The notes: generated by a model not told the origin, from the letters alone. A stretch of DNA of 64,000 bases from Stagnimonas sp965279705 (GCA_965279705.1 OZ257257.1:434001-498000); one strand, 5' to 3'; positions 49,719 through 59,262 are shown, counted from the stretch's first letter. A program made the numbers and translations.

Positions 49719-51212
49719 TTAAAGCGGTCTCCGTTCGTGTGAGGGCGGCAGGTTCATGGCTTCACGATATTTGGCTACCGTGCGTCTTGCAACCTGAATA
49801 CCTTCCTTCTGCAAGAGGTCTGCCAAGGTGGCGTCAGACAGCGGCTGTGCCGGATTCTCGGCTGCAATCAAGCGCTTGAGCATGGCCTGGATGGCTGTGG
49901 CCGAAGCCACGCCGCCATCGCTGGTTTGCACGTGGCTGCTAAAAAAGTGTTTGAGTTCAAAGAGTCCGCGCGGTGTGAGCAGATATTTGTTGGCTGTCGC
50001 GCGTGAGACCGTAGATTCGTGAATGCCCAGCTGACCGGCCACATCACGCAGCACCAACGGCCGCATCGCCTCGGGGCCGTAGTCCAAAAAGGCGCGCTGT
50101 TCTTCGACGATGCACTGCGCCACGCGCAATAAGGTGTCATTGCGCGATTGCAGGCTGTGCAAAAAGTAGCGCGCCTCCTGCAGGTGCGTCTTCATCGTCA
50201 GCTGGTCTTTGCTGCTGTCGGCGCGCTTCACCATCGACAGGTAATGCGGATTGATGCGCACCACCGGTGTGGATTCGCGGTTCAAGCCCACCCGCCATTT
50301 GCCCTGGTGTTTGGTGACGAACACATCCGGCTCGATGTAATCGCTTTCGTGTGCGGCGTACGGGCGGCCTGGGTGCGGTTGCAGGCGCTGGATCAGCGCG
50401 AGCGCGACGCGCAGGCTCGCCTCGTCATGGCCAGTGGCGCGCTTGAGCGCGGCGTAGTCTCGGCGCGCCAGCAGGGCCAGATGTTTATCGACCAGCGTCA
50501 GCGCCAAAACATGACCCGCCTGCTGGGCATCGAGCTGCTGTAACTGCAAACGCAGGCATTCGCCTAGATCCCGCGCCGCAACACCCGGCGGGTCGAAGTC
50601 CTGCACTTTTCGCAGCACGGTTTCCATATGCGCCGGCGTCAGCCCGAAGGTCTCGCGGAAATGTGCGCAGGCTTCGTCCCAGCCTTCGAGATAGCCATCG
50701 TCGTTGACGGCGTCGATGAGGTAGTCGGCCACTTCGGCCTCCCACTCCTTCAGCGGCAGCAGGCCAGCCTGCCAGCGCAGATGCTCCAGCAGCGTTTCGC
50801 CACTGTGCTGGTTGGCGCGACGGTATTCGGCGAGGTCATCGTCGTCGCTGTTGTTGTCAGATTTAGTGGGAGTGTCGTAGATGTCGCCCCAGTCGGCGTC
50901 CATCGGCATCTCGTCGCTCATCGGCTCGTCGCCGCGCACTTCGGTCGCGGCGACCTCGGCGGCCAGACCATCGCCAGTGTCCGTTGCGCTGCTGCGCTCG
51001 CTGAAGGCCTCGGACTCTTCGGCCATTTCGGCGCCGGCATCCGGCTCGGGACTGTCGTCGTCGCTCAATTCCAGCATCAGGTTCGATTCGATCGCCTGCT
51101 GGATTTCCTGCTTCAGATCGAGCGTCGAGAGCTGTAACAGGCGGATCGCCTGCTGCAAGGCCGGCGTCATCGTGAGCGCCTGCCCGGTGCGCATTCCTAG
51201 CGCTTGCTTCAT
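49719..51212 (-). CDS. rpoN: RNA polymerase sigma-54 factor
   Basis: The 497-residue protein has region I (MKQALGMRTGQALTMTPALQQAIRLLQLS), an acidic linker (about residues 50-110, Asp/Glu-rich), the core-binding region and the C-terminal RpoN box ARRTVAKYRE. It directs transcription at -24/-12 promoters with activator ATPases and links to PTS-Ntr control. It sits after lptB and before hpf, a conserved order. Confidence 0.96.
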   Translation of the reverse strand: MKQALGMRTGQALTMTPALQQAIRLLQLSTLDLKQEIQQAIESNLMLELSDDDSPEPDAGAEMAEESEAFSERSSATDTGDGLAAEVAATEVRGDEPMSDEMPMDADWGDIYDTPTKSDNNSDDDDLAEYRRANQHSGETLLEHLRWQAGLLPLKEWEAEVADYLIDAVNDDGYLEGWDEACAHFRETFGLTPAHMETVLRKVQDFDPPGVAARDLGECLRLQLQQLDAQQAGHVLALTLVDKHLALLARRDYAALKRATGHDEASLRVALALIQRLQPHPGRPYAAHESDYIEPDVFVTKHQGKWRVGLNRESTPVVRINPHYLSMVKRADSSKDQLTMKTHLQEARYFLHSLQSRNDTLLRVAQCIVEEQRAFLDYGPEAMRPLVLRDVAGQLGIHESTVSRATANKYLLTPRGLFELKHFFSSHVQTSDGGVASATAIQAMLKRLIAAENPAQPLSDATLADLLQKEGIQVARRTVAKYREAMNLPPSHERRPL

Positions 51213-51296
51213 GTGCTGTAGGTGCTCACAATCATGGGCGCATTGTAGCGGTATGACTTTTGCTTATGCGCTCCACCGTTCAGATTGCTCGGTCCT

Positions 51297-52034
51297 TCAG
51301 AGCTTGAAATCAGCGCCCAGATAAACCTTGCGCACGGTCTCGTTGGCCAGCAGCTCGGTCGGGGTGCCGGCCGCGATTACCGTGCCCTCGGCCAGGATGT
51401 AAGCGCGCTCGCAGAGCGAGAGTGTTTCGCGCACATTGTGGTCGGTGATGAGCACGCCGATGCCACGCGCTTTCAGGTGGTGGACGATGCTCTGGATGTC
51501 CTGCACCGCGATCGGGTCGACGCCCGCGAAGGGTTCGTCGAGCAGGATGAAGCGTGGATTGGCAGCCAGGGCGCGCGCAATCTCGACACGGCGACGCTCG
51601 CCGCCCGACAGGCTCTGGCCGATGCCATCGCGGATGTGGCCGATGTGCAGCTCTTCCAGCAGGCGTTCCAGCTCGGCCTTGCGCTGGGTCTTGTCGAGAT
51701 CCTTGCGGGTTTCGAGGATGGCGAGAATGTTGTCGGCGGTGGAAAGCTTGCGGAACACGCTCGCCTCCTGCGGCAGGTAGCCGATGCCGCGCTGTGCCCG
51801 CGCATGCATCGGCAACTTGGTGATGTCGACGCCGTCGAGCTCCACCACGCCGCCATCGGCCGGCACCAGGCCCACCACCATGTAGAACGAGGTGGTCTTG
51901 CCCGCGCCGTTCGGGCCGAGCAGGCCGACGATCTCGCCGGCATTCACTTCCAGCGAGACATCGCGCACGACGCTGCGCTTCTTGTATTTCTTGACCAGAT
52001 TTCTCGCGGTCAACTTGGCGGGGGCAGCGTTCAT
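51297..52034 (-). CDS. lptB: LptB, ATPase of the LPS transporter
   Basis: The 245-residue ATPase has Walker A GPNGAGKTT, signature LSGGERRRVEIARALA and Walker B ILLDEPFAG. With LptF and LptG, not encoded here, it powers LPS extraction from the inner membrane to the Lpt bridge. It overlaps lptA by 4 bases. Its stop lies 84 bases before the rpoN start. Confidence 0.97.
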   Translation of the reverse strand: MNAAPAKLTARNLVKKYKKRSVVRDVSLEVNAGEIVGLLGPNGAGKTTSFYMVVGLVPADGGVVELDGVDITKLPMHARAQRGIGYLPQEASVFRKLSTADNILAILETRKDLDKTQRKAELERLLEELHIGHIRDGIGQSLSGGERRRVEIARALAANPRFILLDEPFAGVDPIAVQDIQSIVHHLKARGIGVLITDHNVRETLSLCERAYILAEGTVIAAGTPTELLANETVRKVYLGADFKL

Positions 52035-52558
52035 TTGGCGTCCTGTTCCGGCACGTCGATGACGATGCGCACCTGGCCCTTGTCGCCGCCGCTTGCCTGC
52101 ACCCGGCGGTTGGCGACGTCGTAGCGAATGTCATCGCCGTTCAATTCGTCTTTCTCGCGTTCCAGATGGGCATCGCCGGTGAGCTGGATATTCTGGGTCT
52201 CGGAGCGGTACACCATCTTCGCCGAACGGCCGTTGACCACGGGTTCCTGCGGGGTCTGGCCCATGTGCTTGAGCAGCGCCGGGCTGCCGGTGACGGTGAT
52301 GACATAGGGATTTTTCTTGCCGCCCGACTGCTGCAATTCCAGCCGCGCCCCGCGCAGCTCCAGCGTCTTCGAGATCATCACCACATCGCCGGTGTAGATC
52401 ATGTTGCCATCCTGCCACTCGCCATTCTTGGCAGTGATGGTGATGGGGCCGGAGACCCGCTGCGGGCTTTTCTTGCCGGGGCTCGTCTGCGCGAACACCG
52501 CACCGGAAAGGGCCAGGCCCAGCGCCAAGGTGGTGAGGGTTCTAGTCGCCAAGCACAT
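52031..52558 (-). CDS. lptA: LptA, periplasmic LPS carrier
   Basis: The 175-residue protein has a signal peptide (about residues 1-23, ending VFA-QT) and an OstA/LptA beta-jellyroll (ITITAKNGEWQDGNMIYTGDVVMI, then DGDDIRYDVANRR-like DIRYDV). It forms the periplasmic bridge that passes LPS from LptC to LptD. It overlaps both lptC (17 bases) and lptB (4 bases), showing one operon. Confidence 0.94.
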   Translation of the reverse strand: MCLATRTLTTLALGLALSGAVFAQTSPGKKSPQRVSGPITITAKNGEWQDGNMIYTGDVVMISKTLELRGARLELQQSGGKKNPYVITVTGSPALLKHMGQTPQEPVVNGRSAKMVYRSETQNIQLTGDAHLEREKDELNGDDIRYDVANRRVQASGGDKGQVRIVIDVPEQDAK

Positions 52559-53093
52559 AACTCAATTCCGGTTGCGTCATCTTCAGGGTCTTGCCGTCAA
52601 AGCTCGCCGTAAAACCCTTGGCCTTGGCGTCGCGTGTGGGGCTGGTGATGGTGATGGGTTGGGTTGAGTAGAACTGCCGCTTGGCATCGTCTACCCACAC
52701 CGCGTTGCCAGCGAAGATAAAGGCTTCACCCGAAGCCCAGCGGCCGGTGCCGTCGACAGGCTTGTGCAGCAGCATGCGCTTTTCACCCGCTGCCACGGTG
52801 CCGGATGGCGACTTGAGCGTCCAGGGTGCCGCCTCGCCGGACAGCCCCGTGGTCTCGATGTTGCTGAGCTGGGCAGCACCACCATCGAAGTAGTCGGCTG
52901 TGTCTGCCGTCAGCCGCACCAGCGGCAGGCCTTGTTCGTCGGTGCGTAGCGCGCGCAGTTTTTCAATGCGGTAGCGCGGTGCGCCGTTGGTGGCGACATC
53001 CGCTGAGCCATCGGGCGTGCCGCCGCTTTGCCAAACCGCCGCAGCGACGATGACCAGCAGCACCGCCAGGCCGATCGCCGTGAGTTTGCTCAT
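52542..53093 (-). CDS. lptC: LptC, inner-membrane LPS transport protein
   Basis: The 183-residue protein has an N-terminal transmembrane anchor (about residues 5-23) and a jellyroll domain like LptA, with ITITSPTRDAKAKGFTASFDG and PELSYVLGD at the C-terminus. It links LptBFG to LptA. The start at 53093 is chosen because the anchor directly follows. It overlaps kdsC by 4 bases and lptA by 17 bases. Confidence 0.92.
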   Translation of the reverse strand: MSKLTAIGLAVLLVIVAAAVWQSGGTPDGSADVATNGAPRYRIEKLRALRTDEQGLPLVRLTADTADYFDGGAAQLSNIETTGLSGEAAPWTLKSPSGTVAAGEKRMLLHKPVDGTGRWASGEAFIFAGNAVWVDDAKRQFYSTQPITITSPTRDAKAKGFTASFDGKTLKMTQPELSYVLGD

Positions 53094-53587
53094 GCGTCTT
53101 TGCCTTGGGCCGCAAGGATGAAGTCCACCGCCTCGCGGACGGCACCGTCGCCGCCGTTGGATGCGCTGATCCAATGCGCGGCGGCTTTAGCCTTGAGGTG
53201 CGCATCGCCGGGTGCGAGGGCGAGGCCAACGTGGGCGAACAGTGCCAGGTCGGGGGTGTCGTCGCCCATGTGCGCCATCTGTGCATCGCTCAGGCCCAGT
53301 TTGGCCTTCAGCGTTTCGTAGGCAGGCAATTTGTCTTCAGTGGCGAGCCAGATGTGCGGCACGCCGAGATATTCGAGGCGCTTCTGCATTGCCGCACTGG
53401 GGCGGCCGGAAATCACCGCAACGTCGATGCCGTTCTTCATGAGCAGTTTGAGGCCCAGGCCGTCGCGTACGTTCACCGCCTTGATCTCCTCGCCATCGTG
53501 GGTGAGGTAGAGCTTGCAGTCGGTCATCACACCGTCGATGTCGAAAATGACGCAGCGGATGTTCTTGGCGCGTTCGAATGGCGTCAT
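53090..53587 (-). CDS. kdsC: 3-deoxy-D-manno-octulosonate 8-phosphate phosphatase
   Basis: The 165-residue HAD-family enzyme has DIDGVMTD at residues 17-24, the ISGRPSAAM segment and HMGDDTPDLALF. It removes phosphate from Kdo-8-phosphate, making Kdo for LPS. The start at 53587 fits the family. Its ATG shares a base with the kdsD stop (TGATG). An upstream in-frame start would overlap kdsD. Confidence 0.96.
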   Translation of the reverse strand: MTPFERAKNIRCVIFDIDGVMTDCKLYLTHDGEEIKAVNVRDGLGLKLLMKNGIDVAVISGRPSAAMQKRLEYLGVPHIWLATEDKLPAYETLKAKLGLSDAQMAHMGDDTPDLALFAHVGLALAPGDAHLKAKAAAHWISASNGGDGAVREAVDFILAAQGKDA

Positions 53588-54558
53588 CACACAACCCCCG
53601 CGCGCAGCAGGTCTTGCAGGTGGATCACTCCGACAAGTTTGCCTGCGTCGTCGCAAACCATCAGCGCAGTAATCTTGGCGGTTTCCATCTTCTGCACAGC
53701 TTCAGCGGCAAGTGCTGCGCCTTGGATGCGTTTGCCATCGGGCGTCATCACGCTACCCACGCTCACCGTGCGCATGTCCGCGGCGGAATCCAGCACGCGG
53801 CGCAAATCACCATCCGTGAATACGCCTTGCACCACACCTTGTGGATCGGTGATGGCCGTCATGCCGAGTCCCTTGCGGGTCATCTCCATCAATGCAGTGG
53901 TCAGCGGCACATCTGCCGTCACTTGTGGCAGGCGATCACCTTTTTGCATGAGAGATTCGACTGTCAGTAGCAGGCGTCGACCAAGCGCTCCCCCTGGATG
54001 GGAGAACGCAAAATCTTCTGGCGTGAAGCCTCGCGCTTCGAGCAGAGCCACCGCCAATGCATCGCCCATTGCGAGCGTCGCTGTGGTGCTAGCGGTGGGT
54101 GCAAGATTGAGTGGGCATGCCTCCTGCTCGACGCTGACATCTAGATGCGCATCGCCGGTTTTGGCTAGCGTGGAACCCGGCTTGCCGGTCATCGAAATCA
54201 GCGGTACGCCCATGCGCTTGATCAGTGGCAGGATGGTGAGCACCTCAGCGGTCTCGCCGCTGTTACTGATAGCGATGACCACATCGTTGCGCATGATCAT
54301 GCCGAGATCGCCATGGCTGGCCTCGCCCGGGTGCACGAAGAAGGCGGGGGTGCCGGTCGAAGCGAGCGTGGCGGCAATCTTGCCGCCGATGTGCCCGCTC
54401 TTGCCCATGCCGGTGACCACCACGCGGCCCTTGCAGGCGAGTAGCAGCGAGCAGGCGCGGGCAAAGTCATCGCCGAGGCGGCTATTGAGCGCGGCGATGG
54501 CGTCGCGTTCGATGTCGAGCGTGCGGCGCGCACTGGCGAGATAGTCAGGGGCTGTCAT
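53587..54558 (-). CDS. kdsD: D-arabinose 5-phosphate isomerase
   Basis: The 323-residue protein has a SIS sugar-isomerase domain (VVVTGMGKSGHIGGKIAATLASTGTPAFFVHPGEASHGDLG, here in parts) and two CBS domains from about residue 205 (SLMQKGDRLPQVTADV; VMTPDGKRIQGAALAAEA). It converts ribulose-5-phosphate to arabinose-5-phosphate, the first step to Kdo. It is first of the LPS gene run and 9 bases from the rsmB-like stop. Confidence 0.96.
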   Translation of the reverse strand: MTAPDYLASARRTLDIERDAIAALNSRLGDDFARACSLLLACKGRVVVTGMGKSGHIGGKIAATLASTGTPAFFVHPGEASHGDLGMIMRNDVVIAISNSGETAEVLTILPLIKRMGVPLISMTGKPGSTLAKTGDAHLDVSVEQEACPLNLAPTASTTATLAMGDALAVALLEARGFTPEDFAFSHPGGALGRRLLLTVESLMQKGDRLPQVTADVPLTTALMEMTRKGLGMTAITDPQGVVQGVFTDGDLRRVLDSAADMRTVSVGSVMTPDGKRIQGAALAAEAVQKMETAKITALMVCDDAGKLVGVIHLQDLLRAGVV

Positions 54559-54567
54559 CAGGCTATT

Positions 54568-55770
54568 TTATGCCCTGCGCTCAAGGCAGGCTGCGGAGAA
54601 GCCATCAGTGCCATGGCGGTGCGGCCAGAGGCGCAGGCGCCCTTGGGCCGAGAGCAGGCCAGCGGGGAAGTCGGCCGGCCCTGCTGCTGCGGCGAACGTC
54701 GGGTACGCTTGCAGGAAGGCATCGACTACCGCCTCGTTTTCCTCCTGCAACAGGCTGCACGTCGCGTAGATCAGTCGCCCACCCGGGCGCACGCATTGCG
54801 CCGCTTCGGTCAGGATTTGCAGTTGCAGGGTGGCGAGGGCGGGGTAATCGAAAGCGCGCAGACGCAACTCCGGCGAGCGCCGCAGCGTGCCGGTGCCGCT
54901 GCACGGCGCATCGACCAGCACCATGTCGGCAGCCATGCCGCTGAGGTCGTCGATGCTGTGGGTGCGGGTTTCAATGCAGCCGATGCCGGCCCGCGCTGCG
55001 CGCGGCGACAGCTTGGCGAGGCGGCTGGCGCTGATGTCGCAGGCGATCAGCCGGCCGTCGTCCTGCATCTGTGCTGCGATGGCGAGTGCCTTGCCGCCAA
55101 CGCCTGCGCACCAGTCGATCACGGTCTCACCAGGAGCTGCACCCGTGAGTTGCGCGAGCAGCTGGCTGCCTTCGTCCTGCGGCTCGATCTCGCCATCCAG
55201 CAACAGGGTCGATTGCTTCGAGAGTCTGGCCGACAGCCGCAGCCCCAGCGACGAGAACGGTGTGGGTTCGGCAGCCACGCCCTGCGCGGCGAGCGCGGCC
55301 AGCACCTCGTCGCGTGTGGCCTTGAGCGTGTTCACCCGCACATCGGTGGGTGCGGGGCGGTTGAGCGCGGCGGCGAGCGCTGCGGTCTCAGTCGCGCCGA
55401 TCTGCTGCACCAGACGGTGGTGCAGGTCTGGCGGCAGGTTGAGGACCGCGTGGGTGGCAACGGCGCCGTCGGCAGTGGGTGCAGGCAGATCGAGCGCAGT
55501 GATCGCTGCCGCCTCGTGGCCTGCATCGGCCAGATGGCGCGACAGCCAAGCCGCGGGCGCATCGCCCGCCAACGCCTGCAAGCGCCCGACATCGCGCAGC
55601 ACGCCGTAGACCAGATCGCCCACCGTGGCGCGGTCGCGCTTGCCCATCTCTTTGTGGCTGCGAAACAGCGCTTCAAGGATTTGATCGGCGGGCCTACTGC
55701 CGCGCGCGATGTCTTGCAGCGCGTCGCGGGCGCGCAGGGCGTGCAGGCGTCTCGGCAGCGGGGTGGTCAT
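54568..55770 (-). CDS. RsmB/NOP-family RNA (cytosine-5) methyltransferase
   Basis: The 400-residue protein has the SAM-binding region IDWCAGVGGKALAIAAQM. It has the two catalytic cysteines in VDAPCSGTGTLRRSPE and IYATCSLLQEENEA of the 5-methylcytosine family. The N-terminus (ALRARDALQDIARGSRPADQILEALFRSHKE in parts) resembles the NusB-like part of RsmB, which makes m5C967 in 16S rRNA. The exact target is not certain. It overlaps phr by 4 bases and leads into kdsD. Confidence 0.85.
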   Translation of the reverse strand: MTTPLPRRLHALRARDALQDIARGSRPADQILEALFRSHKEMGKRDRATVGDLVYGVLRDVGRLQALAGDAPAAWLSRHLADAGHEAAAITALDLPAPTADGAVATHAVLNLPPDLHHRLVQQIGATETAALAAALNRPAPTDVRVNTLKATRDEVLAALAAQGVAAEPTPFSSLGLRLSARLSKQSTLLLDGEIEPQDEGSQLLAQLTGAAPGETVIDWCAGVGGKALAIAAQMQDDGRLIACDISASRLAKLSPRAARAGIGCIETRTHSIDDLSGMAADMVLVDAPCSGTGTLRRSPELRLRAFDYPALATLQLQILTEAAQCVRPGGRLIYATCSLLQEENEAVVDAFLQAYPTFAAAAGPADFPAGLLSAQGRLRLWPHRHGTDGFSAACLERRA

Positions 55771-57236
55771 GCGTCGCTGCTGGCCTTGATCTTGGCGAAG
55801 GCCGCCAGCGCGCGATCGCGCGATTCCTTCAGATCGACCACCGGGCGGGCGTAGACGCTATCGAGCGCAATACCGGCGGCGCGGCGCACTTCGCTCGGGG
55901 CCTCCCAAGGCTTATGGATGAACTTGGCCGGGAAGGTCGCCAGCTCCGGAACCCAGGTGCGCACGTAGCTGCCCGCGTCGTCGAACTTCTCGCCCTGCAA
56001 CACCGGGTTGAAGATGCGGAAGTAGGGCGCGGCATCGGCACCGCAACCAGCGGCCCACTGCCAGCCGAGCGAGTTCTGGGGCAGGCTGGCATCAACCAAG
56101 GTGTCCCAGAACCAGGCCGCGCCCTCCTGCCAGGGGATGAGCAGGTTCTTGGTGAGAAAGCTCGCGACGATCATCCGCACGCGGTTGTGCATCCAGCCCG
56201 TGACCCAGAGCTGACGCATGCCGGCATCGACGATGGGGATGCCGGTAAGCCCCTGCTGCCAAGCCTTCAAATCACTCGCGTAATCCTTGGACTTGCGCCA
56301 GGGAAAGGCCGCGAACTTGTCGTACATCGGCTCGCGCGTGGTCTTGGGGTAGTGGTAGAGCAGGTGGTGCGAAAACTCGCGCCAGAACAGCTCCTTCATG
56401 AAATGGTGGATGTTGCCGTGTGCGCCCGCACTGGTCAGCTCGTGGTTGGCTTGCTGCGCGCGGACAAAGGCCTGGTTGGGGCTGATCTCGCCAAAGTGCA
56501 GGTGCGGCGACAGGCCGCTGACCGCGCCATCGAGTGCAGGCTGGTCGCGCAGGTCTTTGTAAGTGGCGATCGGCTTGGCGGCGAATTGCTCCAGTCGCTT
56601 GAGCGCGCCCTTTTCACCGGGTTGCCAGTGTTCGTAGAAGCCGCCATCCCAGGGAATGGTCGGCAGCAGGCCGAGTGCGTCGACGGCCTCGGACTTCAGC
56701 GTCTTTACGGGCGCGGCGAGCTTCTTCGGTGCGGGCAGCGGCTTGCGAATCTCATCAAACCGCGCCTCGGCGGCGCGGAACATGGGCGAATAGACACGGT
56801 AGGGGTCGCCCGCGCCAGTCTTGAGCTGCCAGGGCTCGAACAGCACCGCGCCGTTGAAGCTCTCGGCGGTCAGGCCATCGGCCCGCAGGGCCTCCTTAAT
56901 CTTGGCATCGCGCGCGATCACGGCCGGTTCGTAGAGGCGATTCCAGTAGACGGCTTCGGCCCCGGTCTCTTTCACCAGCGCCCGCAGCGCGGCAAGGCTG
57001 GGGCCGGTCCGCACGATCAGCGGGCTGCCGAGCTTGGCGAAGCATTCCGCCAGCGCGGTGAGCGAGTGGTGCAGCCACCAGCGGCTGGCGGCACCCGGCT
57101 GCCAGTCGGCCTCTTCTTCGGGAGCCAAAACGAATACCGGCACCACCACATCGTGGTGCGCGGCGGCATGGTGCAGGGCAGGTTGGTCGCTGAGGCGCAG
57201 GTCGCGTCGCAGCCAGACGAGGGCAGTAGTGGTCAT
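55767..57236 (-). CDS. phr: Deoxyribodipyrimidine photolyase
   Basis: The 489-residue protein starts TTTALVWLRRDLRLSDQPAL and shows the FAD-binding region (FWREFSHHLLYHYPK, about residues 290-305), PIVDAGMRQLWVTGWMHNRVRMI and NPVLQGEKFDDAGSYVRTWVPEL. It splits cyclobutane pyrimidine dimers using blue light. The start at 57236 was chosen because it aligns with the family. It is the first gene of the long leftward operon that includes kdsD-lpt. Confidence 0.94.
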   Translation of the reverse strand: MTTTALVWLRRDLRLSDQPALHHAAAHHDVVVPVFVLAPEEEADWQPGAASRWWLHHSLTALAECFAKLGSPLIVRTGPSLAALRALVKETGAEAVYWNRLYEPAVIARDAKIKEALRADGLTAESFNGAVLFEPWQLKTGAGDPYRVYSPMFRAAEARFDEIRKPLPAPKKLAAPVKTLKSEAVDALGLLPTIPWDGGFYEHWQPGEKGALKRLEQFAAKPIATYKDLRDQPALDGAVSGLSPHLHFGEISPNQAFVRAQQANHELTSAGAHGNIHHFMKELFWREFSHHLLYHYPKTTREPMYDKFAAFPWRKSKDYASDLKAWQQGLTGIPIVDAGMRQLWVTGWMHNRVRMIVASFLTKNLLIPWQEGAAWFWDTLVDASLPQNSLGWQWAAGCGADAAPYFRIFNPVLQGEKFDDAGSYVRTWVPELATFPAKFIHKPWEAPSEVRRAAGIALDSVYARPVVDLKESRDRALAAFAKIKASSDA

Positions 57237-57317
57237 GGGGGCGGCAAGGGCAAGGTTTGTGCGGCTATGACCACACACTGCGCCGGGCATTGCAAGGGCC
57301 GCCTACGGTCGCGCGCC

Positions 57318-57323
57318 TATAAT
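57318..57323 (+). promoter_or_regulatory. TATAAT box just upstream of the ABC transporter gene
   Basis: A perfect -10 hexamer lies 10 bases before the ATG at 57334. The best -35 candidate, TTGCAA at 57290-57295, gives a spacer of 22, which is too long. If this -10 is used, transcription begins around 57330 and the mRNA would be nearly leaderless. Confidence 0.4.
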
Positions 57324-57333
57324 GTTGGCAACC

Positions 57334-58263
57334 ATGAATACATCGACACTCGACGCGCTCAAAATCGACGCGGTCCAGAAATCCTACGGCGCGCTGCAAG
57401 CCTTGAAGGGTGTGAGCTTCACCATCAATCGCGGTGAGTTCTTCGGCCTGCTCGGGCCCAATGGCGCCGGCAAGTCCACGCTGATCAACACCATTGCCGG
57501 ATTGTCGCGCGCGACCTCTGGTCACATCAGCGTGCTGGGCCACGATACGGTCACCGACTTTCGCGCTGCCCGCCGCCTGCTCGGCGTGGTGCCGCAAGAG
57601 TTAGTGTTCGACCCCTTCTTCAACGTCGTCGACATGCTGCGCATCCAGGCCGGCTACTACGGCTGCGGCGAAGAAGTGTGGCCGTGGATCGACGAGATGC
57701 TCGAACGCCTCGATCTCAAGGCCAAGCGCAATGCCTCCATGCGCGCGCTCTCGGGCGGCATGAAGCGCCGCGTACTCATCGCGCAGGCACTCGTGCACAA
57801 GCCGCCGGTGGTTATTCTCGATGAGCCGACTGCGGGTGTGGATGTCGAGCTGCGCCGCACCTTGTGGGCCTTCATGCGCGACCTTCACGCCAAGGGCACG
57901 ACTGTGGTGCTGACCACGCACTACCTCGAAGAAGCGCAGGAGATGTGCAGCCGCATCGCCATTCTCGACAAGGGCGAAGTAAAGGCACTGGAGACCACCG
58001 GCGCGCTGCTCGGCCGGCATCCCTTTCGCTTTCTGCGCCTCAAGCTCGGCGAAGGCGCGCCGCTGCCCGAGGCGCTGCGCGAACTCGTCGCCAGCGAAAA
58101 GGACGGCGTGGTGGAACTAAAGCTCGAAGTCACCAAGCACCCCATCAACAGCGTGTTTTCGGCGCTGCGCAACGCCGGTGTGGTGATCGAAGACGTGCAC
58201 ACCCGCGAGCCTGATCTGGAAGATATTTTCATCGAGCTGACGCGCGCCGGGAGTGCCGCATGA
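57334..58263 (+). CDS. ABC transporter ATP-binding protein (YadG-like)
   Basis: The 309-residue ATPase has Walker A GPNGAGKS, signature LSGGMKRRVLIAQAL, Walker B VVILDEPTAGVD and the switch histidine in LTTHYLEE. A C-terminal extension follows. Together with the downstream permease it forms a simple two-gene ABC-2 exporter of unknown substrate (YadG/YadH type). The start at 57334 gives MNTSTLDALKID. An in-frame ATG 4 codons upstream (57322) overlaps the TATAAT. Confidence 0.9.
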   Translation: MNTSTLDALKIDAVQKSYGALQALKGVSFTINRGEFFGLLGPNGAGKSTLINTIAGLSRATSGHISVLGHDTVTDFRAARRLLGVVPQELVFDPFFNVVDMLRIQAGYYGCGEEVWPWIDEMLERLDLKAKRNASMRALSGGMKRRVLIAQALVHKPPVVILDEPTAGVDVELRRTLWAFMRDLHAKGTTVVLTTHYLEEAQEMCSRIAILDKGEVKALETTGALLGRHPFRFLRLKLGEGAPLPEALRELVASEKDGVVELKLEVTKHPINSVFSALRNAGVVIEDVHTREPDLEDIFIELTRAGSAA

Positions 58264-59030
58264 ACCCGAACCAACGCGGCTTCTACACTCTGCTGAAGAA
58301 AGAAGTAATGCGCTTCTGGTCGGTGCTCGGCCAGACCGTCTCTGCGCCCGTCATCACCGCCCTGCTGTATTTGCTCGTGTTCGCGCAAGCACTCTCGGGC
58401 CGCACCATCGCCGGCTACGACGGCATCAGCTACACGCAGTTTTTGGTGCCGGGTCTCATCATGATGACGGTGATCCAGAACGCCTTCGCCAACACCTCGT
58501 CCTCGCTGATTCAAAGCAAGGTGATGGGCAACATCGTGTTCACGCTGATGGCGCCACTCGGGCCCATCGAATGGTTCGGCGCGTACATCCTCGCTGCCTT
58601 GGTGCGCGCGGTGCTGGTGGCTGTGGCCATGCTCGCCGTCACGCTCCTCTTCGTGCGGCTGCCCTTGGAGCAACCGCTGGCGCTGCTCGCGGTATTCCTG
58701 CTCTCGGCCGGCAGCCTCGCCGCACTCGGCATCATTGCGGGGCTCTGGGCGCAGAAGTTCGACCAGATCGCCGCCTTCTCCAACTTCATCGTCACGCCGC
58801 TATCGTTCCTTTCCGGCGTGTTCTATTCGGTACACGCGCTGCCCAAGTTCTGGTACACCGCGAGCCACCTCAACCCGTTTTTCTACATGATCGACGGCTT
58901 CCGCTACGGCTTCTTCGGCAACGCCGATGTGCCGATTTCGCACAGCCTGGTGTGGATCGCCGCCTTCTTCGCGGTGGTCTCCGCCATCGCCTACTGGATG
59001 CTGCATACCGGCTATCGGATGCGCAAGTAA
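58260..59030 (+). CDS. ABC-2 type permease (YadH-like)
   Basis: The 256-residue inner-membrane protein has six hydrophobic segments and the ABC-2 permease ending LPKFWYTASHLNPFFYMIDGFRYGFFG in parts. It pairs with the ATPase directly upstream, overlapping it by 4 bases. ABC-2 exporters of this type move small hydrophobic molecules or polysaccharide precursors. No substrate gene adjoins it. Confidence 0.9.
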   Translation: MNPNQRGFYTLLKKEVMRFWSVLGQTVSAPVITALLYLLVFAQALSGRTIAGYDGISYTQFLVPGLIMMTVIQNAFANTSSSLIQSKVMGNIVFTLMAPLGPIEWFGAYILAALVRAVLVAVAMLAVTLLFVRLPLEQPLALLAVFLLSAGSLAALGIIAGLWAQKFDQIAAFSNFIVTPLSFLSGVFYSVHALPKFWYTASHLNPFFYMIDGFRYGFFGNADVPISHSLVWIAAFFAVVSAIAYWMLHTGYRMRK

Positions 59031-59043
59031 TCTCAAGACCACC

Positions 59044-59262
59044 ATGACCAAAACAGAAATCGCAGCACTCATCCAGGCCGGCCTGCCCAATGCCAGCGTC
59101 GAGGTCATCGGCGACGACGGCCAGCACTTCGAAGCTGTGATCATTTGTGCCGATTTCGCCGGCAAGATGCCGCTCGCGCAGCACCGCATGGTCTACGCCA
59201 CGCTGGGCGAACGCATGGGGCGTGAAATCCACGCGCTCAAACTGACTACACGAGCCGCTTAA
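59044..59262 (+). CDS. ibaG: BolA/IbaG-family protein
   Basis: The 72-residue protein has the BolA-like fold (VEVIGDDGQHFEAVIICADFAGK, then QHRMVYATLGE with the conserved His and RMVYATLG segment). Members bind iron-sulphur glutaredoxins and influence envelope and acid stress. The neighbouring murA follows, as in many Proteobacteria. Its start at 59044 gives MTKTEIAAL. It overlaps murA by one base (TAATG). Confidence 0.88.
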   Translation: MTKTEIAALIQAGLPNASVEVIGDDGQHFEAVIICADFAGKMPLAQHRMVYATLGERMGREIHALKLTTRAA

